This document shows, in pieces, positions 8,144-15,917 of a stretch of 34,735 nucleotides of DNA. The stretch's first letter is position 1, and the number at the start of each line of letters is the position of its first letter. Under the pieces are notes generated by a model that ran no database searches, was not told the origin of the DNA, and saw only the letters and a list, made by a program, of their open reading frames with translations. The DNA comes from Thiobacillus denitrificans (GTDB lineage: Bacteria > Pseudomonadota > Gammaproteobacteria > Burkholderiales > Thiobacillaceae). The stretch lies in the NCBI GenBank assembly GCA_020725005.1, contig DYFW01000014.1:1-34735 (forward strand), given 5' to 3'. Made by a program: the position numbers and the translations under genes.

Positions 8144-9127
8144 ATGCAGGTATTCATCACGGGCGGCGCAGGCTTCATCGGTTCGCATCTGGCGGCATAC
8201 CACCTCGATCGCGGCGACCGGGTTTACGTGGTCGACAACCTCAGCACCGGGTCGCTCGCCAACATCGAGGCCTTGCGCGCCCACCCGGGATTCCGCTTCG
8301 CCGAGGCCGACATGCTGCACTGGGGCGGCCTCGGCGAGGCTGTCGCCTCGGCCGACCGCATCTACCACCTGGCTGCCGTCACCGGCGTGACGAAGGCGCT
8401 GGAAGACCCCGTCGCGCTCATGACGGCCAACATGAACGGCACCGAAAAACTGCTGCGCGCGATCCACCACGGCGGCAGGCATCCCGAGGTGATCATCGCC
8501 TCGACGTCCGAAGTCTACGGCGCCAATGCCCGCGCCAGCTTCGCCGAGACCGACGCCATCGTGCTGCCTTCGGCCGGACCGCTGCGCTGGGCCAGCGCGG
8601 CCGCCAGGCTCGCCGACGAATTCCTCGCCTTGTCCTACGCGCGCAAGCACGGCCTGCACATCGTCGTCGCGCGCCTGTTCCACACCATCGGCCCCAACCA
8701 GGCCGGCCGCCACGACATGGTGGTGCCGCGCTTCATCCATGCCGCGCTGCACAATCTGCCGCTCACCGTGTACGGCGAAGGCACGCAGACGCGCTCGTTC
8801 TGCGACGTGCGCGACACCGTCGTGGCGCTCGACCGGCTCGCAGCCACCCCGGAAGCGTGGGGCGAAGTGATCAACGTCGGCAATGACCAGGAAATCGCGA
8901 TCCGCAACCTGGCAGAGCTGATCGTGCAACGCACCCACAGCCCCTCGCCAATACACTTCATTTCCTGCCAGGAAGCCTACGGCGAAGAATTCGAGGACGT
9001 CGCCCACCGCCGGCCGGAGCTCAACAAACTGCGGGCCCTGACAGGATTCACACCGGAATGGACATTGATCGATACGCTAGAAGACCTGCTCGAGAGAAAA
9101 ACCGCAAATGGTTTACATGTGGTCTAA
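8144..9127 (+). CDS. NAD-dependent epimerase/dehydratase-like protein (extended SDR) lacking the catalytic Tyr/Lys
   Basis: This 327-residue protein has the extended short-chain dehydrogenase fold seen in UDP-sugar epimerases and UDP-glucuronate decarboxylases. It shows the nucleotide loop TGGAGFIGSH (6-15), the acidic VVDNLSTG (29-36), HLAAVTGV (75-82), STSEVYG (120-126), RLFHTIGPNQ (177-186), VPRFIHAAL and VYGEGTQTRSFCDVRD (209-224). GGAAAGGTG seven bases before the ATG supports the start. Odd point: where relatives have RW-S-Y-x3-K-x2-DEF, this protein reads RWASAAARLADEF, with S151 at the Tyr and R155 at the Lys position. The cofactor pocket looks intact but classical SDR chemistry should be lost. 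No other polysaccharide gene adjoins it. Confidence 0.85.
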   Translation: MQVFITGGAGFIGSHLAAYHLDRGDRVYVVDNLSTGSLANIEALRAHPGFRFAEADMLHWGGLGEAVASADRIYHLAAVTGVTKALEDPVALMTANMNGTEKLLRAIHHGGRHPEVIIASTSEVYGANARASFAETDAIVLPSAGPLRWASAAARLADEFLALSYARKHGLHIVVARLFHTIGPNQAGRHDMVVPRFIHAALHNLPLTVYGEGTQTRSFCDVRDTVVALDRLAATPEAWGEVINVGNDQEIAIRNLAELIVQRTHSPSPIHFISCQEAYGEEFEDVAHRRPELNKLRALTGFTPEWTLIDTLEDLLERKTANGLHVV

Positions 9128-9428
9128 TAGCCTGTCGGCCTGCCCCAACCCGCATAAGACCAATAACCGTAACGCCCATCATCCCGCGCCGCTGCATTTC
9201 GCACAAGCAGAAAACCTTGCTGATCAATCGGTTAAGGCCCATTTCGCACTCTCCGTTGTTCAGGATCCGATGCAGAATGCCGATGATGCATCCTTAGTCA
9301 GTGCAGTAAGCGCGCTAAGCCAGAATCCGGATCTCAACGTCATTACCGAAGTGGTCGAAGCCGAAATGCAGCGCGATGGCCTGCGCAAACTTAATCCAGG
9401 GCCCACCTCAGCCGGCCCAAACCGCTAA
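9108..9428 (+). CDS. Possible small hypothetical protein
   Basis: A 106-codon open frame starts inside the last 20 bases of the epimerase-like gene and ends 62 bases before the REC-PAS gene. I do not recognise it. A shorter version from ATG 9270 (52 residues, beginning MQNADDASLV) has AGGA about five bases upstream and looks more protein-like: acidic, helical, with NPDLNVITEVVEAEMQRDG. The first half may be non-coding. It marks the left edge of the less GC-rich cassette. No domain, signal peptide or membrane segment is visible. Confidence 0.4.
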   Translation: MVYMWSNSLSACPNPHKTNNRNAHHPAPLHFAQAENLADQSVKAHFALSVVQDPMQNADDASLVSAVSALSQNPDLNVITEVVEAEMQRDGLRKLNPGPTSAGPNR

Positions 9429-9490
9429 AGAGCAACTTCCCGCTCTTCTGGCGGGCACGAGCTCGACGCCGGAAAACAAGGAGGATAAAC

Positions 9491-10315
9491 ATGGAAAGAA
9501 CCCTGCTGTTGGTCGATGATGAAGAAAATATCACGTCATCGCTGAGCCGAATGCTGCGCCGCGATGGCTATCGCATTCTGCGCGCAAGCAGCGGACAGGA
9601 AGGACTGAAAATACTCGCGAAAAACCCGGTAGGCGTCATCGTCTCGGACCAGCGCATGCCGGAAATGAGCGGTACTGAATTTCTCAGCCGGGTGCGAGAA
9701 CGCCACCCGGAGACTATACGCATCGTGCTGTCAGGCTACACCGACCTGAACTCGGTAACCGAAGCCATCAATCGTGGGGCGATATACAAATTTCTCACAA
9801 AACCGTGGGAAGACGACCAACTGCGTGCCCATATTGAAGAAGCCTTCCAAGTCTATGAGATGCGCATGGAAAATATCCGGTTGACACAACAGCTCAAGGT
9901 CGCCAACAACGAACTGGGCCGGATCAATGCAGCCCTCGAAATACAGGGCCAGGAAGGTGCGCAGCAAGCCATGCGTAACCTGCATGTGACTCGCTTGGCG
10001 CAGGAAATTCTAGAACACCTCCCGCTCGCCGTGGTCGGCATAGACAATGAAGGCCGCATCGCCCTGGCCAACCGTCGGGCACAGGAATGGTTTGGCTTAG
10101 TGGGTTCCTTGATCGGAGAGGAGGCGGCGTCGTGCATCCCTTCGGATTTTCTTATCTACAGCACAGCAAACATTCCCGGAGCGTCGCGTGCAAACCCGTT
10201 CGCCCTCGGCGACGGACGTCTCGGACGCTATTGGCACTACACGCTGGGTGATGTTTCGAATGTGTGTGGAACCGTACTGGTAGCAGAAATGAAACAACAG
10301 GATGATTATACATGA
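9491..10315 (+). CDS. Response regulator: REC domain plus PAS-like domain
   Basis: This 274-residue protein has an intact receiver domain at residues 1-120: acidic pair in LLLVDDEENI, phospho-acceptor D53 in VIVSDQRMP, S81 in VLSGYTD, and K104 in FLTKPWEDD. A coiled region of about 50 residues follows, then a PAS-like fold from ~170 (ILEHLPLAVVGIDNEGRIALANRRAQEWFG). There is no DNA-binding or enzymatic output, so it may act by protein contact or as a ligand-sensing relay. GGAGG eight bases before the ATG is a strong ribosome site. It is the first clear gene of the regulatory cassette; an IS3 element sits 28 bases after its stop and separates it from its presumed kinase partner. Confidence 0.85.
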   Translation: MERTLLLVDDEENITSSLSRMLRRDGYRILRASSGQEGLKILAKNPVGVIVSDQRMPEMSGTEFLSRVRERHPETIRIVLSGYTDLNSVTEAINRGAIYKFLTKPWEDDQLRAHIEEAFQVYEMRMENIRLTQQLKVANNELGRINAALEIQGQEGAQQAMRNLHVTRLAQEILEHLPLAVVGIDNEGRIALANRRAQEWFGLVGSLIGEEAASCIPSDFLIYSTANIPGASRANPFALGDGRLGRYWHYTLGDVSNVCGTVLVAEMKQQDDYT

Positions 10316-10343
10316 TGGGTAGACACTCGTCTGCCAGGCTGCC

Positions 10344-10369
10344 TGAACCGCCCCGGATTTTGAGGAGGC
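10344..10369 (+). repeat. Left terminal inverted repeat of the IS3 element
   Basis: The 26 bases starting TGAACCGCCCCGG and ending GGAGGC match the reverse complement of the right end except at positions 14, 18 and 20. The base before it completes a GCC target duplication copy at 10341-10343. Confidence 0.9.
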
Positions 10370-10393
10370 TCCAACTCTTGAGAAGATGGAGCC

Positions 10394-10717
10394 ATGAAGA
10401 AACCCGTAAAGTATTCCCCCGAAGTCCGCGAACGCGCCGTACGCCTGGTTGGCGAGTGTCGCGCCAGCTATCCATCGCAGTGGGCCGCCATTGAATCGAT
10501 CGCGGCCAAGATCGGCTGCTCGGCGCAAACCCTGCACACATGGGTGCGTCGGCACGAGACCGACACGGGCCAGCGCTCCGGCGTAACCACGGCCGAGGCG
10601 CAACGCGTCAAGGAACTGAAACGCGAGGTCAAGGAGTTGCGCCGAGCCAACGAGATCCTCAAGCTGACGAGCGCGTTTTTCGCCCAGGCGGAGCTCGACC
10701 GCCGTCTCAAGTCCTGA
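10394..10717 (+). CDS. IS3-family transposase OrfA (helix-turn-helix)
   Basis: OrfA (107 residues) is the DNA-end-binding part of an IS3 transposase. It starts [19 protein letters not shown], has a helix-turn-helix region around [20 protein letters not shown] (residues ~36-55), and a leucine-rich coil ending in [22 protein letters not shown]. The reading frame is intact. A TTTTTC run at 10676-10681 inside the conserved FFAQAELD region is a candidate site for the -1 slip that joins OrfA to OrfB in this family. As orfB is broken, the OrfA made here could only bind ends or act as a repressor. Confidence 0.9.
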   Translation: MKKPVKYSPEVRERAVRLVGECRASYPSQWAAIESIAAKIGCSAQTLHTWVRRHETDTGQRSGVTTAEAQRVKELKREVKELRRANEILKLTSAFFAQAELDRRLKS

Positions 10718-11628
10718 ACGATTTTGTCGACCGGCATCGCGTCGCCTCCGGGGTCGAGCCGATCTGCAAGGCCTTGCAGATCGCCCCGTCGAGCTACCGG
10801 CGCCATGCCGCGCGCCAGCGCGATCCGGCGCTGCGTTGTGCGCGTGCGCAACGCGACGATGTATTGATGCCCGAGATCGAACGCGTCTGGCAGGCCAATC
10901 TTGAGGTCTACGGCGCGGATAAGGTCTGGCGGCAGATGAGGCGCGAAGGCACCGAGGTCGCGCGCTGCACCGTCGAGCGCCTGATGAGCCGCCTGGGATT
11001 GCGCGGCGCGGTGCGCGGCAAGGTCGTGCGCACGACGGTGCCCGACCCCAAACAGCCGTGTCTGCTGGACCGGGTGAATCGCCAGTTCAGGGCGGAGCGC
11101 CCGAACCAGCTCTGGGTCTCGGATTTCACCTACGTCTCGACCTGGCAGGGCTGGCTGTACGTGGCCTTCGTGATCGACGTGTATGCCCGGCACATCGTCG
11201 GCTGACGGGTCAGCCGAACGATGACGACGGACTTCGTGCTCGACGCGCAGGAACAGGCGTTGTACGCCCGCCAACCTGAGCGAGACCGCAGTCTCGTCCA
11301 TCACTCCGACCGGGGTTCGCAGTACGTCAGCATCCGCTACAGTGAGCGCCTGGCCGAGGCGGGTGTCGAACCCTCCGTGGGAAGCAAGGGAGATAGCTAC
11401 GACAACGCCTTGGCCGAGACGATCAACGGACTGTACAAGGCGGAGCTGATCCACCGGCGCGGCCCGTGGAAGACGCGGGAAGCAGTGGAGCTGGCGACGC
11501 TGGAATGGGTGGCGTGGTTCAACCACGTCAGGATGCTCGAACCCATCGGCTATATCCCGCCCGCCGAAGCTGAGGCAAACCACTACCGGCAACTCGCCGA
11601 ACAGGCCGAGTTATCGGCCTGCACTTAA
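10676..11628 (+). pseudogene. IS3-family transposase OrfB (DDE integrase), broken by an in-frame stop
   Basis: The -1 frame relative to orfA encodes the HTH_21 region (YGADKVWRQMRREG) and an rve-type DDE domain. The first Asp is in NQLWVSDFTYVST, the second in HHSDRGSQYVS, and the Glu in YDNALAETINGLYKAE. Between the first and second Asp, codon 11203-11205 is TGA where relatives have Trp (HIVG-W-RVSRTMTTDF). Reading resumes in the same frame, so this is a point nonsense change (TGG to TGA), not a frameshift. The remaining C-terminal part could restart at ATG 11221 but would lack a catalytic residue. The start given is the candidate slip site. Confidence 0.9.
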
Positions 11629-11636
11629 ACCAAATG

Positions 11637-11662
11637 GCCTCCACGAAACCCGGGGCGGTTCA
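11637..11662 (-). repeat. Right terminal inverted repeat of the IS3 element
   Basis: Reading inward from 11662 on the minus strand gives TGAACCGCCCCGGG, matching the left end with three differences in 26. GCC at 11663-11665 is the second copy of the target duplication. Confidence 0.9.
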
Positions 11663-11782
11663 GCCCCACTGCCGCATTCTGGTTGATCTGGGGTCAATTA
11701 TTGCCTTGCCTTGCCGATATACACTTCTGTGGCAGCGTCATGGCCGACAACTGATGCAGGCCCGATAAGACAGCAAACGTAA

Positions 11783-13204
11783 ATGCTTGAGGATATGGCG
11801 GTGGCTATCGACAACTGGAAAAATCCGTCCTGGATCTACGACCTTTACCGGTTGGGCCAGGCAAGCTCACTACGCGAGAATCCTGCGCAGGTTCAACAGC
11901 AAATCCTCAAACACATCGTGCAGTGCATCGGCGCGGATAGCGGATCGCTCGCAGTACGTGCATACGACCAGGACGAATTTGTTCTGGCCGCTGGGATTGG
12001 CCTTCCCGATTCAGCCATTGGCAGTCATATCCGTATGAGGCAGGGCGTGATCGGCTGGGTTGTCGAACATGGCGAGCCCATATTGGTAACGGATGACCCC
12101 AGCAAAGATCCGCGATTCGAGAACTATGTCCCGCGACGGGAGTCATCCACGCCGGGTTCAGCTATCTGCTGGCCCCTGAAACAGGAAACCCAGGTGATCG
12201 GCACGCTCTGCCTTAACCGCATGCCGAAGGCTCCGCCATTTACCGAGGCCGACATGGAACGCGGCAATATGCTGGCCAGCGTTGTGTCTATTGTCATTGA
12301 AAATACGCGCCTGCATCAGGAGCAGACCGCGCGGATCCGGCGCTTGTCGGAGCTCAATCAGCGGCTTGAAGACGCGCAAAGCCAACTGCTCCAATCCGAA
12401 AAAATGGCCTCCATCGGCCAGCTCGCAGCTGGCGTGGCGCATGAGATCAACAATCCAATAGGGTTTGTCTATTCTAATCTGGGGACACTAGAACGCTATG
12501 TGAGTGATCTACTCAGCCTAGTGGATAACTATGAATCTGCCGAGTCCAGTATCAGCGACGCTACTATTCTGGCGAATCTCCAAAACTTGAAACAGAAAAT
12601 AGATCTGGACTATCTACGCGAGGACGCGGTGTCGCTGATGAATGAATCCCGCGATGGCATTACACGGGTCAAGACCATTGTACAGAACCTGAAGGACTTC
12701 TCCCACGTAGATTCCAGCGAAGAGTGGCAGTCGGCCAGTCTTGAGCGCGGGCTGGATAGCACGCTCAACATCGTGTGGAACGAACTCAAGTACAAATGCG
12801 AGGTAAAGAAAGAGTATGGCAACATCCCTGATATCGAATGCGTTCCATCGCAATTAAACCAGGTTTTCATGAACCTTCTGGTGAACGCCGGCCACGCAAT
12901 CGAGGATCGCGGAACTATCACGCTGCGCACGGGCACCGCGGGAGAGCAAGTGTGGGTAGAAGTCGAGGATACCGGCAAAGGCATTGCCCCCGATCACATA
13001 AAGCGAATTTTCGACCCTTTCTTCACGACCAAGCCGGTTGGTAAGGGAACTGGGCTAGGGCTTTCAGTTTCACACGGCATCGTGCAGAAGCACCACGGGA
13101 GAATCGAAGTGAACAGCGAACTCGGGAAGGGGACCCGGTTCCGTGTGTGGCTGCCAATCAGCCAGCAAGAAAAAAATGAAGTCGAATACCAAAGCCATGC
13201 ATGA
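11783..13204 (+). CDS. Soluble GAF-domain sensor histidine kinase
   Basis: This 473-residue kinase has no membrane segment, so it should sense a cytoplasmic signal. A GAF domain spans ~15-175 (IVQCIGADSGSLAVR, GVIGWVVEHGEPILVTD, AICWPLKQETQVIGTLCL). A coil leads to the HisKA region with SEKMASIGQLAAGVAHEINN and phospho-acceptor H220, then a HATPase_c domain: N box near N364/N368 (VFMNLLVNAGHAI), DTGKG (396-400), FDPFFTT and GKGTGLGLSVS. It belongs to the NtrB-like HEINNP group. ATG 11783 lacks a clear ribosome site; ATG 11795 has TGAGG just upstream and may be the true start. Its end overlaps the HD-GYP gene. Confidence 0.92.
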   Translation: MLEDMAVAIDNWKNPSWIYDLYRLGQASSLRENPAQVQQQILKHIVQCIGADSGSLAVRAYDQDEFVLAAGIGLPDSAIGSHIRMRQGVIGWVVEHGEPILVTDDPSKDPRFENYVPRRESSTPGSAICWPLKQETQVIGTLCLNRMPKAPPFTEADMERGNMLASVVSIVIENTRLHQEQTARIRRLSELNQRLEDAQSQLLQSEKMASIGQLAAGVAHEINNPIGFVYSNLGTLERYVSDLLSLVDNYESAESSISDATILANLQNLKQKIDLDYLREDAVSLMNESRDGITRVKTIVQNLKDFSHVDSSEEWQSASLERGLDSTLNIVWNELKYKCEVKKEYGNIPDIECVPSQLNQVFMNLLVNAGHAIEDRGTITLRTGTAGEQVWVEVEDTGKGIAPDHIKRIFDPFFTTKPVGKGTGLGLSVSHGIVQKHHGRIEVNSELGKGTRFRVWLPISQQEKNEVEYQSHA

Positions 13205-14543
13205 CGCCGCACAAAAAACCGAAGCGATACACCAAGAACCGGGACCATTTACCTTACTTTGTGTTGATGATGAAGCCAATATCCTGTCGTCGCTGAAACG
13301 TCTTTTCCGTCCGCACGGCTATCGCATTTTCACCGCCGAAAGTGGAAAACAAGGGCTGGACATCCTGGAACAGGAAACAGTGGATTTGGTGATTTCCGAC
13401 ATGCGCATGCCGGAAATGAATGGCGCGCAATTTCTGGAGCGGGCGAGAGAGAAATGGCCGGACACCGTGCGCATCCTGCTTACCGGCTACGCAGAAATTA
13501 GCGCAGCTATCGATGCCATCAACAAGGGCCAGATCTATCAATACATATCCAAGCCGTGGGAAGACGCCGATATCCTGTTGCTGGTCAAGCAGGCGCTTGA
13601 ACGCAAGACGCTAGAGCGGGAGAAAAAGCGTCTGGAGGCGCTGACACAACGGCAGAACGAAGAACTTAAGGAACTCAACACCAGCCTGGAACAGAAAGTA
13701 CAGGACCGCACGGCGGAACTGCGCCAGACCATGGACTTTCTCAATCTGGCTCACGAAAAACTGAAAAAAGGATTCCTGACTTCCATTCAGGTTTTCTCAA
13801 ACCTGATCGAACTGCGTGAAGGAGCACTTGCCGGGCACTCCCGGCGCGTTGCGGATCTGGCCCACAAAATCGCGAAACAAATGGGAATGTCTGTACTGGA
13901 AGCGCAGGATGTACTGGTTGCCGGGCTCCTTCATGACATTGGGAAACTTGGCCTGCCGGACGATTTGCTTAAAAAACCGTTCAGCTCGTTAACATTAGAG
14001 CAGCGATCCGAGGTCATCAAACACCCGGCGCGCGGGCAAGCTGCCTTGATGGCACTGGAGCAGTTGAAGGGAGCGGCCAGGCTGATACGCGGACATCATG
14101 AACGCTTCGACGGGATGGGTTATCCCGACGGTCTAGCAGGGGAGGACATCCCATTGGGTGCGCGCATTCTGGCACTGGCCAATGACTATGACTCGCTGCA
14201 AATAGGCTCCATGGAAGACAGGCGATTCACCGTCGATGACGCTGCCGCCTTCATCAAAAGAAATTGTGGGAAATACTACGATCCGCAAGTAGTTGATGCG
14301 TTCTTCCTGGTAACAGGCCTGAAGGCTTCGCCGCCGCCCAGCTCCGGGACCCGGGAACTGGCTGTGCGAGTCGCTGATCTCGAGCCAGGCATGATTTTGG
14401 CGCGCGATATCATGACAGATGACGGAATGCTCTTGCTGTCGAAAGACTATCTGCTAGACGAAGATTTGATTTCGCAGCTAGCCAACTTCGAAGAAAATGA
14501 TGACAAACCGCTACGCATATTCATTAAAGCTGGACGGAGATAA
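13176..14543 (+). CDS. Response regulator with HD-GYP cyclic-di-GMP phosphodiesterase output
   Basis: This RpfG-like protein (455 residues from ATG 13176) pairs a receiver domain with an HD-GYP domain that hydrolyses cyclic-di-GMP. The receiver has LLCVDDEANI, phospho-acceptor D75 in VISDMRMP, T103 and K126 in YISKPWED. A long coil (140-195) follows. HD-GYP residues are present: H221, HD at 253-254 in LLHDIGKLG, HHERFDGMGYPDG (307-319) with GYP at 315-317, and LANDYDSL. A small C-terminal extension (GMILARDIMTDDGMLLL) resembles that of other HD-GYP regulators. A start within the kinase gene gives a 29-base overlap; GTG 13143 is open but unlikely. All catalytic residues I can check are kept, so it should be active. 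Confidence 0.92.
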   Translation: MKSNTKAMHDAAQKTEAIHQEPGPFTLLCVDDEANILSSLKRLFRPHGYRIFTAESGKQGLDILEQETVDLVISDMRMPEMNGAQFLERAREKWPDTVRILLTGYAEISAAIDAINKGQIYQYISKPWEDADILLLVKQALERKTLEREKKRLEALTQRQNEELKELNTSLEQKVQDRTAELRQTMDFLNLAHEKLKKGFLTSIQVFSNLIELREGALAGHSRRVADLAHKIAKQMGMSVLEAQDVLVAGLLHDIGKLGLPDDLLKKPFSSLTLEQRSEVIKHPARGQAALMALEQLKGAARLIRGHHERFDGMGYPDGLAGEDIPLGARILALANDYDSLQIGSMEDRRFTVDDAAAFIKRNCGKYYDPQVVDAFFLVTGLKASPPPSSGTRELAVRVADLEPGMILARDIMTDDGMLLLSKDYLLDEDLISQLANFEENDDKPLRIFIKAGRR

Positions 14544-14545
14544 GC

Positions 14546-15097
14546 ATGCACCGAATCATGCTGGTGGATGACGAAACAAGTGTTCTCAATGCGCTGCGCC
14601 GTACGATCGGGGAATGCGTTACTGACGGCTTCGATTCTTTCAGGGTAAGCGTCGAAACATTCGAGCAGCCAGAGGCTGCCTTGCACAGGGCACAGGATGC
14701 AAGGTTCGACCTGGTGCTGTCCGATTACCGCATGCCTGGTATGGACGGCGTGGCATTTCTTAAATCTTTGCGCGCCATGCAGCCAAACGCGATGCGCTTG
14801 ATTCTGAGCGGCTATGCGGATTTGAGCGCGCTTGTCAGCGCCATCAATGATGCGCAGATATACCGTTTCATAAACAAACCCTGGCAGGACTATGAGCTAA
14901 AGGCGTCGATCGTACAGGCTCTCGCATTCCAGAATTTATTATTGGAGAACCAGCGTCTGGCGGATCTTGTCCGTGTGCAGCACGGCAAGCTGACCCGCCA
15001 GGAGATGGCGCTACGCCGACTCGAGGAGGAGACTCCAGGTATTACCCGGGTCAATTGGGGGCCTGATGGCTCAATCCTGCTAGACGACGAGGAATAA
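14546..15097 (+). CDS. Response regulator: REC domain with short C-terminal tail
   Basis: The 183-residue protein has a complete receiver: MLVDDETSV, phospho-acceptor D60 in LVLSDYRMPGMDG, S88 in ILSGYAD and K111 in FINKPWQD. The rest (~125-183) is a charged coiled stretch ending in an acidic tail (LLDDEE), with no output domain that I recognise. It starts two bases after the HD-GYP stop, with GGAG about 8 bases before the ATG. It could be a phosphate sink, a relay or an adaptor for the GTPase or the ATPase downstream; this is inference from position. Confidence 0.88.
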   Translation: MHRIMLVDDETSVLNALRRTIGECVTDGFDSFRVSVETFEQPEAALHRAQDARFDLVLSDYRMPGMDGVAFLKSLRAMQPNAMRLILSGYADLSALVSAINDAQIYRFINKPWQDYELKASIVQALAFQNLLLENQRLADLVRVQHGKLTRQEMALRRLEEETPGITRVNWGPDGSILLDDEE

Positions 15098-15101
15098 GCG
15101 A

Positions 15102-15257
15102 GTGACTCAATCGACTACGGTACAGAACACCGCCCTGACCCTGGTTTGCAGCGACTCTGCGACCGCTCAGCAAATGGTCGGATTGGACATATCGAAGCGA
15201 AAACTCGACCGGCCGGACAGGCTGTCTAGAAGTTTTCTCTTGGCGGCCAGGAAGTAG
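15102..15257 (+). CDS. Possible 51-residue protein with GTG start
   Basis: The only gap in this tightly packed part of the operon (169 bases) is almost filled by an open frame starting GTG at 15102, four bases after the preceding stop codon, and ending 9 bases before the GTPase ATG. GAGGA lies about nine bases upstream of the GTG. The product starts VTQSTTVQNTALTLVC and ends basic (RKLDRPDRLSRSFLLAARK). I do not recognise it. It is too short for a roadblock/MglB protein. It may be real, or a decayed remnant. Confidence 0.35.
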   Translation: MTQSTTVQNTALTLVCSDSATAQQMVGLDISKRKLDRPDRLSRSFLLAARK

Positions 15258-15266
15258 CACAGCGCC

Positions 15267-15914
15267 ATGGCAGAGTACGATGAAATCAACCGCAAGCTCA
15301 TGCTTAAGCTGGTGTATTACGGGCCGGCGATGAGCGGTAAAACAACGAACCTGATGCGCCTGCACGACTTTCTCGCACCGGAACTCAAGGGCGATATTCT
15401 TACGCTCGAGACCCAAAATGACCGCACTCTATTCTTTGATCTTCTGCCGCTTGGATTTAAGACGCCGACGGGATGGTTGATCAAGCTCAAACTATTCACG
15501 GTACCAGGGCAAGTCGTGCATGACGCGACACGTAAGGCCGTCCTTTCCCGTGCAGACGGGCTGGTATTCGTGGCAGACTCACAACAAAACCAGAGTGTAA
15601 ACAACTCGGAGTCGTTCCAGAACTTAGAGGAAAATGCGCGTCGCGTTGGGCTGGACTTCGACAGCTTGCCCTTGGTGGTGCAGTTTAACAAACGTGATTT
15701 GCCGCGAATCCTATCGGAGGAAGAAATTCGAGCACGCTGGAAACAGGCGCCGTGGCCACTGACCTTTGCCTCGGCGCTCACCGGGGCGGGTGTGAAGGAA
15801 ACCTTCGTACGCCTTCTGGAACAGGTCTACCCCCAGATTGATAAACAATTTTCACTGACCGAGAAGCATGGCATGAGCACTGCCACCTTCGTGAAGGCGG
15901 TTGCCGGTATCTGA
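15267..15914 (+). CDS. MglA-like small Ras-family GTPase
   Basis: This 215-residue GTPase resembles MglA, the bacterial polarity GTPase that controls gliding and type IV pilus position in Myxococcus. Motifs: P-loop YGPAMSGKTTN (18-28, K25 T26), TLETQNDRTLFFDLLPL (46-62), switch II with VPGQ (79-82) instead of DxxG as is typical for MglA, FVADSQQNQ (101-109), base-specificity FNKRDLP (140-146) and ASALTG (168-173). No membrane anchor is seen. It lies between a REC gene and a kinase gene, three bases before the latter. No MglB/roadblock GAP gene is in the window. A regulatory role on the neighbouring motor ATPase is inference. Confidence 0.9.
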   Translation: MAEYDEINRKLMLKLVYYGPAMSGKTTNLMRLHDFLAPELKGDILTLETQNDRTLFFDLLPLGFKTPTGWLIKLKLFTVPGQVVHDATRKAVLSRADGLVFVADSQQNQSVNNSESFQNLEENARRVGLDFDSLPLVVQFNKRDLPRILSEEEIRARWKQAPWPLTFASALTGAGVKETFVRLLEQVYPQIDKQFSLTEKHGMSTATFVKAVAGI

Positions 15915-15917
15915 GCG

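Larger units (their letters stand above)
10344..11662 (+). mobile_element. IS3-family insertion sequence, complete ends, inactivated transposase
   Basis: The element is 1319 bases long, bounded by 26-base imperfect inverted repeats (23 of 26 matching) that begin TGAACCGCCCCGG. A 3-base duplication GCC flanks it (10341-10343 and 11663-11665), typical for the IS3 family. It contains orfA and an orfB in the -1 frame, broken by an in-frame stop. Subgroup (IS51-like is my guess from the OrfA ending FAQAELDRR) is not certain. It inserted between the REC-PAS gene and the GAF kinase gene of the regulatory cassette, in the same orientation, interrupting no coding region. Confidence 0.93.

Noticed and set aside
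11691-11706. Weak sigma-54-like GG-N10-GC pattern before the GAF kinase gene
   Set aside because: Only the GG, GC and TTGC parts match; the rest of the -24 box does not. Expected by chance at this strictness.
15102-15257. MglB/roadblock partner for the MglA-like GTPase
   Set aside because: At 51 residues it is far too short for a roadblock domain and shows no resemblance.
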